Source of the DNA: Gammaproteobacteria bacterium
GTDB lineage: Bacteria > Pseudomonadota > Gammaproteobacteria > Pseudomonadales > Pseudohongiellaceae
Direction: 5' to 3'
Length of the DNA stretch: 47,705 bases
Assembly: GCA_030831125.1 (NCBI GenBank)
Contig: JAURLQ010000016.1
Location: forward strand, 1-47,705
Shown here piece after piece: positions 1 through 6,559 of the stretch. Both the position numbers and the translations under genes were made by a program. Below the pieces are notes generated by a model that worked only from the letters and a program-made list of their open reading frames with translations, was not told the origin of the DNA and searched no databases. Every line of letters starts with the position of its first letter. Position 1 is the first letter of the stretch.

Positions 1-303
1 GTAGGAGGCTTTTCCGATGGTGCAAGCTACGGCATCACACTTGGGCTGATCAATGGCGACATGTTCTCCCATGTGATTGCCCATTCACCCGGCTTCATTA
101 TTGCCAACAACTGGCATGGAAAACCACAGGTGTACATTTCACACGGCACGCAGGATACAGTCCTGCCCTTTGATCGCTGTGGAAAGGTTATTGCGGAGCG
201 ACTGACGCGCGAAGGCTACAACCCGCGCTTTGATGTGTTTGATGGGGGGCACACTGCTTCACCGCAACTCAGAAGCGATGCGCTGGCATGGCTCAGGTCG
301 TGA
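1..303 (+). CDS. Alpha/beta hydrolase (esterase-like), 3' end only
   Basis: The reading frame is open from the first base, so the start lies outside the window; about 100 C-terminal residues remain. They carry all three parts of a serine hydrolase triad: a nucleophile elbow GFSDG in the first residues, an acid loop HGTQDTVLPF, and a histidine in FDGGHT. This is the arrangement of carboxylesterases and dienelactone-hydrolase-like enzymes. Substrate cannot be told from this fragment, and a signal peptide, if any, would be in the missing part. The gene points toward the decayed minus-strand accessory stretch that follows. Confidence 0.7.
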   Translation, partial: VGGFSDGASYGITLGLINGDMFSHVIAHSPGFIIANNWHGKPQVYISHGTQDTVLPFDRCGKVIAERLTREGYNPRFDVFDGGHTASPQLRSDALAWLRS

Positions 304-393
304 AGGGATAGAAGTTCTGGAGCCAGGTGCAAGAATCCGCATCACGATTGCAGGATTTCCAGGAAAAAAAGCAACCACATCGCAATCAGGGAC

Positions 394-415
394 TATGCCC
401 CCTGTTGAGGGCATA
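394..415. other. Perfect 7-bp stem-loop after the hydrolase gene
   Basis: TATGCCC and GGGCATA face each other across an 8-base loop. It lies about 90 bases past the hydrolase stop and could end that transcript, but no T-tract follows on either strand. Otherwise the stretch 304-561 holds nothing I can support as a gene. Confidence 0.3.
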
Positions 416-561
416 TTAAGCAGGATTCAGGTCACCACGTTTTATTGCAGCAAAGCGCAATTTCCCCAGCCACAGACCAATACCAAAGGTCTACGCCACA
501 TGGGCAAATACGGGAAACAATATCAATTCCTGGTTCCTGAAATGCGGCACCTGCATTGCAT

Positions 562-839
562 TCATTTACCGCCCCATATTTTTGAAACCGCACGATCTGA
601 GCCCAATGCACCTACAATCAGGCAGGTAGAACCTACTACAAAAAAACAAGCGCTGGAATCAAAGCACCCATTTGCGACGAATTGATACCTGCCAATGCTG
701 ACGCGACCGAGAGAAACAAAAAAAGACAGCCAACAACCAACAATATGGTTCTGCTCGATTTTTTGTAGGAGTAAGCACCTTCACCAGATTCAAACACTTT
801 CAGGACAGGCGAAAATATTTTTCTTGAAACCTGCTTCAC
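562..839 (-). pseudogene. Small two-helix membrane protein, broken by a one-base frameshift
   Basis: A GTG at 839 preceded by GAGG six bases upstream opens a frame with a short basic/polar N-terminus and a hydrophobic helix (ILLVVGCLFLFLSVASALAG). The frame hits stop codons just after a run of seven T on this strand (plus 640-646). Adding one T there restores a second hydrophobic helix (ALIPALVFFVVGSTCLIVGA), a polar tail ending SKIWGGK, and a stop at 562-564. The repaired product would be about 92 residues. The continuous hydrophobic pattern on both sides argues for a real gene that lost a base, or for a homopolymer sequencing error. Family unknown. Orientation matches the neighbouring integron cassette. 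Confidence 0.5.
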
Positions 840-935
840 AATTAACCTCAATTATTCCAATACTTTTGAGAACTACATAGCGTCGCCATGAACGATGCTC
901 AGACTATTGCACCGTTTACGACCTTGTCAGCACAA

Positions 936-1052
936 TTACAGCTGCGAAGCCCAATATTCGGGATGGCATAACTGGCTAGCGATCGCAAATAGGACAATAC
1001 CATCTGGGTCAACACGAAACACAACCGAAAAGGGGAATTTATTAACGAATTG
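936..1052 (-). pseudogene. RelE/ParE-type toxin, C-terminal remnant
   Basis: On the minus strand the frame ending at TAA 936-938 reads FVNKFPFSVVFRVDPDGIVL, then an FAIASQL stretch and PEYWASQL. This is the C-terminal signature of ParE/RelE toxins that pair with the TIGR02574/PF09720 antitoxins: an FPY/F core strand, a YRV(E/D)-D-IV strand, and a final H..R.PGYW-like end. The first half of the toxin is absent; upstream the sequence switches frame directly into an antitoxin N-terminus. The fragment cannot encode an active toxin. Confidence 0.6.
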
Positions 1053-1054
1053 AC

Positions 1055-1177
1055 CTGGGCCCATGCTTCCTCTATCTCTGCCAGAGGGGCTGAATGTGAC
1101 TCCAGCATTTCTTCTGCCAGCCTCGCCCGCTCTCTTGCGCTGAGGTTCAGCGCCTGCTCTTCGACTTGCTTAAGTCA
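1055..1177 (-). pseudogene. Addiction-module antitoxin (TIGR02574/PF09720-like), N-terminal remnant
   Basis: The minus-strand frame reads LKQVEEQALNLSARERARLA, then EEMLESHSAPLAEIEEAWAQ: the L.PEERA.LAE.LL.S .. E.AW pattern of the short antitoxins encoded next to ParE toxins. The expected start region carries an in-frame TGA (1175-1177) just downstream of GTG AAC GTG, and the C-terminal part that would contact the toxin is missing. At about position 1053 the sequence passes into the toxin C-terminus in another frame. The simplest reading is one deletion of the antitoxin 3' end and toxin 5' end, plus a nonsense mutation. Confidence 0.6.
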
Positions 1178-1239
1178 CACGTTCACAAGTTCTTCCGGGC
1201 TTGCCTTGAAGTTTACACCCTGTCTCGATTCATGGGGAG

Positions 1240-1313
1240 CGCTAACGCCTCAAAAACCGGCGCGGCTTGCCGCGTCCGGCGCCGCAGGCGCGAAGTTGTT
1301 TGATTTGTTAGCG
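1240..1313 (-). repeat. Integron attC recombination site
   Basis: Read on the minus strand the 74 bp begin CGCTAAC and end with the exactly complementary GTTAGCG, the outer R''/R' boxes. Inside them TCAAACA faces TTTTTGA (L''/L' boxes) across unequal spacers AAA and GGC, as attC sites have. The centre is GC-rich and self-complementary (GCGCC/GGCGC, GCGGC/GCCGC). The stop codon of the transglutaminase gene lies within the site, as is common for cassette genes. The boxes deviate slightly from RYYYAAC/GTTRRRY but keep the invariant AAC/GTT and perfect pairing. Confidence 0.72.
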
Positions 1314-1914
1314 CGGACTATGGGTACATCCGGAAGGTTTTGAGATACCTGCAAGTAATCTCCGTACATCTCAAGAACCTTTACCACGACAGGGAGGGGC
1401 TCCGCCCATACCTCCAAAAAATCAGCTTCGCCCTCAGAGAGTATTGGAAATGCCAACTTCTCCAATGGAGGACAGAACTCCGCACTTACTCCGGGCTTAT
1501 TGCCCCGTGCATCAATGCGATACCAGCCATAGGGCTCCAGGAACACGGCATTGAGGTCATGCAGGCAGAATGGCGGAACATCATTGGCGATAGTCAACCT
1601 TTGATAGCACAGGCCTGCGGGTATCCGATTCGCCCTTAGGAGGGCAGCGAGTAGATGGCTCTTGGCATAACAGTATCCGGTTCCATACTTTAGAACATCA
1701 GAAGCCCTGCAAGTGACTGGGTTCAGCTGAAAATCCCAACTATGCCTAATCACATCCCGCACGAACTCGAAGCATGCGCGTGCTACATCTACCGGATCCT
1801 TCAAGCCAGCTGACAAGGCAAGCGCCTGCCTCACCACTTCAGGATGATCAGAATCAATTTGCTCGTTTGGTTCTAGAAATTCATTCATGGCTTGACGGTG
1901 CAGATTAGCGCTAA
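1246..1914 (-). mobile_element. Integron gene cassette carrying a transglutaminase-fold gene
   Basis: The unit runs from the recombination point G|TTAGCG at 1915/1914 to the last G of the attC at 1246. It contains one gene, its attC, and only a short untranslated leader before the ATG, the compact layout of integron cassettes. No integrase gene is present, so this is either a cassette left by a lost integron or a cluster of attC sites lacking integrase. Confidence 0.62.
1250..1888 (-). CDS. Transglutaminase-like cysteine protease-fold protein (cassette gene)
   Basis: A 212-residue cytoplasmic protein with no signal peptide. The transglutaminase-core triad is visible: Cys73 in GYCYAKSH, His110 in CLHDLNAVF and Asp126 in RIDARGN, with the usual helix LLAALLRANRIPAG after the cysteine. 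Such proteins act as cysteine proteases, amidases or crosslinkers; the substrate cannot be inferred. The last 20 or so residues are simply the translated attC site (Ala/Pro-rich), so the functional protein probably ends near DVPIV. The ATG lies 26 bases from the cassette edge. No neighbouring gene suggests a pathway, as expected for a cassette gene. Confidence 0.75.
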   Translation of the reverse strand: MNEFLEPNEQIDSDHPEVVRQALALSAGLKDPVDVARACFEFVRDVIRHSWDFQLNPVTCRASDVLKYGTGYCYAKSHLLAALLRANRIPAGLCYQRLTIANDVPPFCLHDLNAVFLEPYGWYRIDARGNKPGVSAEFCPPLEKLAFPILSEGEADFLEVWAEPLPVVVKVLEMYGDYLQVSQNLPDVPIVRANKSNNFAPAAPDAASRAGF

Positions 1915-1927
1915 CATTTTGTTAATG
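1909..1927 (-). other. attI-like or decayed attC core at the cassette 5' edge
   Basis: On the minus strand this reads CATTAACAAAATGTTAGCG: two inverted integrase-box-like motifs (TTAAC and GTTAG) five bases apart, ending in the same GTTAGCG core as the downstream attC. No matching R''/L'' half is found in the next 150 bases, so it looks more like the simple site of an attI than a full attC. No integrase reading frame follows. Confidence 0.45.
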
Positions 1928-2276
1928 AGCCGGCTCGTTTTGCCGCTCAAGTGAATTGAATGTATTTCCTATCTATCTGACACACAAGCACTAATTTTCT
2001 CACCCTGATTACCGGAAATTGGTAAGGGGGTTTTCCCTGTATTTTATTAATGGGTTTTCCTGTTAACTCCGCCATCCAATCAACAAGCTGTTGAACTTAT
2101 GGGATTTAATTTTGGGAAGAATAATAAACCGAGCCTCCTCCCTGATAAAAAGTGCCAGGTATTGGCTTTTCCTTTGATCTTGTCCTGTACAGGAAAGATG
2201 AGCCTATAAGGTTATAAACCTATACACAGCCCGCTTGAACGTATCTGGAGCTCGGGAAGAAAGGAATTAAACTGCG
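1928..2276. other. AT-rich intergenic region with no recognisable gene
   Basis: No reading frame with protein-like character was found on either strand; in particular I see no tyrosine-recombinase (IntI) motif. It separates the cassette from the end of the GMC operon and holds one clear palindrome (2177-2199). Confidence 0.5.
2177..2199. other. Palindrome, possible terminator or operator
   Basis: A perfect 12-bp palindrome TCCTGTACAGGA (2183-2194) is extended by ATCTT/AAGAT arms with one bulged base. It lies about 80 bases past the GMC stop. No T-run follows, so a terminator role is uncertain. Confidence 0.35.
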
Positions 2277-3833
2277 TCAGAGTTTGCCGTCTTCCAGCAA
2301 TCCAGCCAGATAATCTGCCTGGCGCAGCATCAGGGAAATGATGGTGAGTGTGGGATTCGCGCAGCCCGAGCTGGTGAACAGACTGCCGTCTGAAATGAAC
2401 AGGTTGGGAATGTCGTGGGTCTGGCCCCACTTGTTGCAGACACTGCTGGCAGGATCATCCCCCATGCGTGCTGTGCCCATGTTGTGGGTTGCGCCGAAAG
2501 AGTCCCATGTGAAAACTTCTGTGGCACCCAACGATTCATACATCTGCCGACCGCGCTGATAGGCATAGTCCAGCATGGCGTTAGTGTTGTCATGGCGCTC
2601 GTAATGCACAACCGCTATCGGCAAACCGAACTGGTCACGCTCGGTGGGATGCAGGGTAATGCGGTTGCTCTGCTGCGGCGGATCTTCGCCCGTGACGATT
2701 ACACCCGAGAGGTTTTTGTACAGGCGCAGTTTTTCAGCATAGTCCCTGCCCCAGCCGGAAGGTTCCCAGTAGTTCGCGATTTGCTCGGGGCTTACAGCCA
2801 GAAGGTGATACTGGAAGCCACCGGAAAATCCGCGTGAGGTGTCGTGTTTTACTTCGTCCCGAATAACACCGGCACAGGTTGTGCCCTTGTACATGTGTAC
2901 TTCGCCCGGCATCACACCAAAAATCATGCCCATGACATGGCGCATGTAGTTACGCCCCACCTGGTCGCTGCTGTTGGCCAGGCCATTCGGATGCTGCTCG
3001 CTGGCAGAGTTCAACAACAGCCGCGTGGTTTCCACTACATTGGCAGCCAGACAGACCACTGAGGCTTTCTGCTCCTGCGCTATACCGTCTACATCCACAT
3101 AGCGCACACCGGTTACTTTTCCAGTGTCATCCGTTGCCACGCCGGTAACCATGCACTGGGCACGCAGATCAAAATAATCTGTCGCCTCTGCCTGCGGGAT
3201 ATGATTGAAAAGCCCCATCCACTTGGCATTGATCGCACAGCCACTGGCACAGAAGCCCAATTGCTGACAGGCAGGACGTCCGTCACGCGGCTGGCTGTTG
3301 ATGGCCATATTGTAGGTGTCGATATCGGAATAGCCGATATTGCGTGCGCCGGCTTCCATCACCTTGAAGTTGGCACTGGGCGGCAAACGGGGAATGTCAT
3401 TGGTGCCAGTAACACCAAGCATGGCTTCAGCCTGAGCATACCAGGGTTCCATGTCATTTAGGGAAATTGGCCAGTCGGCCAGATTGCAGCCATCCAATTG
3501 CCCGTAGGTGGAAAGCGCGCTGAATTCAAAATCACTGAACCGGGGACAACAGGCTGTCCAGTGCGCGGTGGTGCCGCCTACTGCCTTGCAGGACCATACC
3601 GGCATGCCATCGGGTGCATCACCCTCGCCTGCCCGGCGATCCAGCCAGCTGAGTTTGCCGAACATTTCGGCTTCATTATTGACAATATCAGCAAGCTGGA
3701 ATCGCGGTCCTGCTTCAAGACAGACCACCTTTATGTTGCGTTTCACCAGTTCGCTGGCCAGTGTGCCACCACCGGCGCCGGAACCTACTACTACAACAAC
3801 TGAAGCATCATCCAGATCAAAATTGGCAGGCAC
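2277..3833 (-). CDS. GMC-family FAD-dependent oxidoreductase (gluconate/sorbitol-dehydrogenase large-subunit type)
   Basis: A 518-residue protein. The N-terminus has the FAD-binding GSGAGGGTLASEL turn (near residue 17) and an acidic strand end LEAGPRF. The C-terminal domain has the active-site pair His450 (ATHNMGTARMG) and Asn493 (CANPTLTI), the proton-abstracting residues of GMC alcohol/sugar dehydrogenases. Start is GTG, overlapping the stop of the upstream small subunit (TAGTG), so translation is coupled. It has no signal peptide; the partner carries a Tat signal, so export by hitchhiking is likely, as known for fructose and gluconate dehydrogenases. Substrate not determinable. No multihaem cytochrome subunit is adjacent. 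Confidence 0.85.
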   Translation of the reverse strand: MPANFDLDDASVVVVVGSGAGGGTLASELVKRNIKVVCLEAGPRFQLADIVNNEAEMFGKLSWLDRRAGEGDAPDGMPVWSCKAVGGTTAHWTACCPRFSDFEFSALSTYGQLDGCNLADWPISLNDMEPWYAQAEAMLGVTGTNDIPRLPPSANFKVMEAGARNIGYSDIDTYNMAINSQPRDGRPACQQLGFCASGCAINAKWMGLFNHIPQAEATDYFDLRAQCMVTGVATDDTGKVTGVRYVDVDGIAQEQKASVVCLAANVVETTRLLLNSASEQHPNGLANSSDQVGRNYMRHVMGMIFGVMPGEVHMYKGTTCAGVIRDEVKHDTSRGFSGGFQYHLLAVSPEQIANYWEPSGWGRDYAEKLRLYKNLSGVIVTGEDPPQQSNRITLHPTERDQFGLPIAVVHYERHDNTNAMLDYAYQRGRQMYESLGATEVFTWDSFGATHNMGTARMGDDPASSVCNKWGQTHDIPNLFISDGSLFTSSGCANPTLTIISLMLRQADYLAGLLEDGKL

Positions 3834-4360
3834 TACTGCAACTCCACACGGTCGGGTAACCAGGTTATTTCATCAAAGCCCCTGTTCAGGTAACCACCCT
3901 GCTCAATGGCGGAACCACCATAGCCAACAAGGTCCCATAAGGCGGGATTGCGGAACACCACTTCAATCACAATACTTTTCAGCAGCACAAAAAGCCGACT
4001 GCGCTGCAGCAATCGCAAAAAATCAACGCGCTCTTCCTCGGGCACATCCACCCAGGCACGCTCGGGAAAATTCTCATGCAGCAGCGCAATACCATTGGCA
4101 ATATCAGGATCATCCAGATTCAGGGCACGTTCGGCCACCCTGATATAGACCATCGGGTCCAGATCTGGATACGGAAATATATCGAAGGCAAGGCCGGCAA
4201 GCAGCGCAATGCTTTCTGCTTCGTAAACTGTAACACCATTACTGCCAACAACAGTTTCTGCCACTTCCTGTTCCGGCGCACAAGACACCAGTGCAGCAGC
4301 AGCTGCCAGCTCGCCTATGACGAGCAGCATGCGTCTGCGTGTCAGCTTGTCAATTTTCAT
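3833..4360 (-). CDS. Gluconate 2-dehydrogenase subunit 3 family protein, Tat lipoprotein
   Basis: 175 residues. The N-terminus has a twin-arginine motif (LTRRRMLLVIG), an Ala-rich hydrophobic stretch and a lipobox-like LVSC, so it is probably a folded Tat substrate that becomes lipidated. The end carries the family hallmark GYGGSAIEQGGYLNRGFDEI. Small subunits of this family bind the GMC catalytic subunit and carry it through the Tat system. ATG overlaps the upstream stop (TGATG) and its own stop overlaps the GMC start, a fully coupled three-gene chain. Confidence 0.82.
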   Translation of the reverse strand: MKIDKLTRRRMLLVIGELAAAAALVSCAPEQEVAETVVGSNGVTVYEAESIALLAGLAFDIFPYPDLDPMVYIRVAERALNLDDPDIANGIALLHENFPERAWVDVPEEERVDFLRLLQRSRLFVLLKSIVIEVVFRNPALWDLVGYGGSAIEQGGYLNRGFDEITWLPDRVELQ

Positions 4361-5469
4361 CAGGGTGTCAGATATTCATCCAGCAAACCTGCTTCGCGCA
4401 GGTCTGTGAAATAACTGGTGGGATCACAAGAATCCTGTTCAAACACATCCAGATTGTCTTCTCTTGCCATGCCTCGGGTACGCACCAGGGGCTGGGTGTA
4501 AAGAGGATCGTATATGGTCATGGTGCGGTCGGCCGCAAGATGATCTTCACGGAATTCGTAACGTTCTACTGTGCGCGTTCCATCACCAGACATCGGCATA
4601 CCGGAACCATCCAGCCAGCCGGGCAGCAGATGGGTGGTTTCAATCACCAGGGTGTTGTCGTCTTCCCAGCGACCAACCGAATACCCGTTGGAGGTTGGTC
4701 TGGTATCGGCAGGAGGTGTACGGCCATCCATCCAGATACGCCGGGGAGAATTGTGCTCCACATACAGGAAAAGGTAATGATCACCCGCGTCGTAGATGTC
4801 CATGTTATAGGGGTTGCCAAAAATACGGGGCAAACCAAGAGAGATGCAACGCAAGGCCGGGTCGTCGTATTTTTCGTTTGCATCACGCAACCTGCGGCCT
4901 TCTTCAGTATAGGGCGTCGGTTTGGGTTCAAGATCATCCACAGTTACCCGGAACTTGTATCCGTTTTTCCAGGCGCCACTGATATCAATCGGAAAATTCG
5001 GGTTAACCTGTACATGCCCGTAATAGGTATCTGGGTCGGCGTAAACCGTATTCCTGTCGCGCTGTGGCGTTTGGCTGGTGCTTGCCGTGCCGAAGCCGGG
5101 ACCACCTGCCATGCTGATGCCACGCACGTAGATCTTGTGCGATCCACCCCTGCCTAGCTGGCCGTCAACGGTAATGCTGTCGCCAATTTCAAAGGTGTCG
5201 GCATTCCAGCCCTGGGCTCGAAGCGAGGTTACACTGCCTGCCTGCACTTCCCAGTTTTCCACACGGCCGTCTGCCATGGTCACATCCATGCGGTAACGTA
5301 CGTGCGGATTGGTGAAACGCACTTCTGTAATCACCCCTTGCATGGTGCCCGTGGTGTCGGCATCAAATTCTGCCGAAAAGGAATGATGGGCCAGTACATT
5401 TGCTGCCGGTACCATACAGGCCAGCCCCACGCTCAAAGCCAGTACTTTGATTCTTGAATATTGCTTCAT
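4360..5469 (-). CDS. Exported DUF6152-type protein
   Basis: 369 residues with a clean Sec signal peptide ending NVLAHHSF. The first ~110 mature residues match what I know of DUF6152 (HHSFSAEFD, then a G..TEVRFTNPHV strand pair), a small beta-domain of unknown function common in marine proteobacteria beside dehydrogenase genes. The remaining ~220 residues (from about WKNGYKF onward) are of a type often annotated only as hypothetical; two cysteines may pair. There is no CxxCH, so it is not the missing cytochrome subunit. Strong Shine-Dalgarno GAGAGGGG before the ATG; first gene of the coupled trio with the gluconate-dehydrogenase-like subunits. Confidence 0.7.
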   Translation of the reverse strand: MKQYSRIKVLALSVGLACMVPAANVLAHHSFSAEFDADTTGTMQGVITEVRFTNPHVRYRMDVTMADGRVENWEVQAGSVTSLRAQGWNADTFEIGDSITVDGQLGRGGSHKIYVRGISMAGGPGFGTASTSQTPQRDRNTVYADPDTYYGHVQVNPNFPIDISGAWKNGYKFRVTVDDLEPKPTPYTEEGRRLRDANEKYDDPALRCISLGLPRIFGNPYNMDIYDAGDHYLFLYVEHNSPRRIWMDGRTPPADTRPTSNGYSVGRWEDDNTLVIETTHLLPGWLDGSGMPMSGDGTRTVERYEFREDHLAADRTMTIYDPLYTQPLVRTRGMAREDNLDVFEQDSCDPTSYFTDLREAGLLDEYLTP

Positions 5470-5489
5470 GTTCCCCTCTCGACAGCCCT

Positions 5490-6416
5490 TCAGGCTGTGA
5501 CGTTTTCTATGTACGGTGTAATGGTTTGCATACCCTTTGTTGCCACCACAAAAGGATCGGTATTGCGAACTTCCATGTCAAACAGCTCAAGAGACAGAGC
5601 CCGGTTGTAACCCAGCTCTACCATCCTGTTCAATATGAGTTGCAGCGGTGCGATGCCTTCGCCGGGATACGCCCTGTCCTTGCGTTCAGCCACTTCAACC
5701 AGTGGCAGGGCCGGCATGTCCTGGAAATGGCAGTGATGAATCTCACCGGGATTGATCAGATCAAGATCCTCGAATTTGGAAGTCCCGGCCCACAAATGAT
5801 ACAGATCTATCATGAATTTGAGGTTGGGATGGTTAACGCTCCTGACCACATGCAGACTGCTGCGCACATTGCCTATCAGGCGTGAGTCCTTGGTGAACTC
5901 AACCATCAGCGCAACATTGTGGGGTTTGGCAATTTCTGCCGCCTCATGCAGGTTTTCGAATACCTCATCATAGTCGGCCATGGTGTGCTGCTCACTGGCA
6001 GCAGATGGAATCACCAGCCTGTCGGCACCCAGCGACTGTGCCATTGCCACTTTCCAGCGCAAGTCTTCAAGTGCCTGGTCTCGTCTGGAACCACTTTCAT
6101 CAAGAAACAACTGGTTGGTTGAGGAGTAGGCTGTGAGACCAAGATCATCCAGCATTCTGCGTGCGGAGCCGGCACCATTGTCCGCCTCCCACTCCCGCGC
6201 CTTGACCAGATCGGGCTCAACGGCTTTTACATTCGCTCTGGCCCATCCTTCCATTGTGGTGCGGAAATCAAAACCGTCCGAAGTTACACCATGCATACAC
6301 ATGATTAGTCCGGAGGTATCAGCTGCCTTTGTCTTTTCCATTCCTGCCATTCCTGCTGCTACCGCTGTCACACTGGCAGACAGCGCCATGAATTCTCTTC
6401 TGTTGATACCATCCAT
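5490..6416 (-). CDS. Sugar phosphate isomerase/epimerase-like TIM barrel, exported
   Basis: 308 residues from the chosen ATG, the one with GGGGGG spaced six bases upstream; an upstream in-frame Met would leave no room for ribosome binding. The N-terminus NRREFMALSASVTAVAAG looks like a Tat signal. The body has xylose-isomerase-like barrel motifs: VEFTKDSR around mid-protein, FMIDLYHLW, HHCHFQDMP and a late SLELFD, supplying the Glu/Asp/His metal ligands of the family. It probably isomerises or epimerises a sugar or sugar acid in the periplasm. It lies 20 bases upstream of DUF6152, so it is likely in the same transcript as the GMC dehydrogenase, suggesting a shared carbohydrate or polyol pathway. 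Confidence 0.75.
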   Translation of the reverse strand: MDGINRREFMALSASVTAVAAGMAGMEKTKAADTSGLIMCMHGVTSDGFDFRTTMEGWARANVKAVEPDLVKAREWEADNGAGSARRMLDDLGLTAYSSTNQLFLDESGSRRDQALEDLRWKVAMAQSLGADRLVIPSAASEQHTMADYDEVFENLHEAAEIAKPHNVALMVEFTKDSRLIGNVRSSLHVVRSVNHPNLKFMIDLYHLWAGTSKFEDLDLINPGEIHHCHFQDMPALPLVEVAERKDRAYPGEGIAPLQLILNRMVELGYNRALSLELFDMEVRNTDPFVVATKGMQTITPYIENVTA

Positions 6417-6499
6417 CTGCATCCCCCCGGAATAATGGACAGCTCTCCCCACAGGAAAGCTTCAGCGCATGCTATCAATGCTTTTTTGCTGTTGGTATC

Positions 6500-6527
6500 A
6501 AAAAAATGGCCTTCACGCGAAGGCCAT
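6500..6527 (-). terminator. Rho-independent terminator of the FMN dehydrogenase gene
   Basis: On the minus strand ATGGCCTTC and GAAGGCCAT form a perfect 9-bp stem with a 4-base loop, followed directly by a run of T (plus-strand A-run 6500-6506). It lies about 30 bases past the stop at 6560. Confidence 0.85.
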
Positions 6528-6559
6528 TATCTATCCACAATCTGTATTGCAAATATTGA

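Noticed and set aside
230-685. 151-codon plus-strand ORF overlapping the hydrolase end
   Set aside because: No protein-like pattern, no SD; the minus-strand frameshifted membrane protein explains this stretch better.
2183-2194. TCCTGTACAGGA considered as a LexA box controlling an integrase
   Set aside because: LexA needs CTGT-N8-ACAG; here the halves are adjacent, and no integrase gene follows.
3508-4143. 211-codon plus-strand ORF across the GMC/GDH3 junction
   Set aside because: Spans two well-supported minus-strand genes and has biased, non-protein-like composition.
4339-5157. 272-codon plus-strand ORF opposite the DUF6152 gene
   Set aside because: Its translation is low-complexity shadow of the minus-strand gene, which has a signal peptide, strong SD and coupled neighbours.
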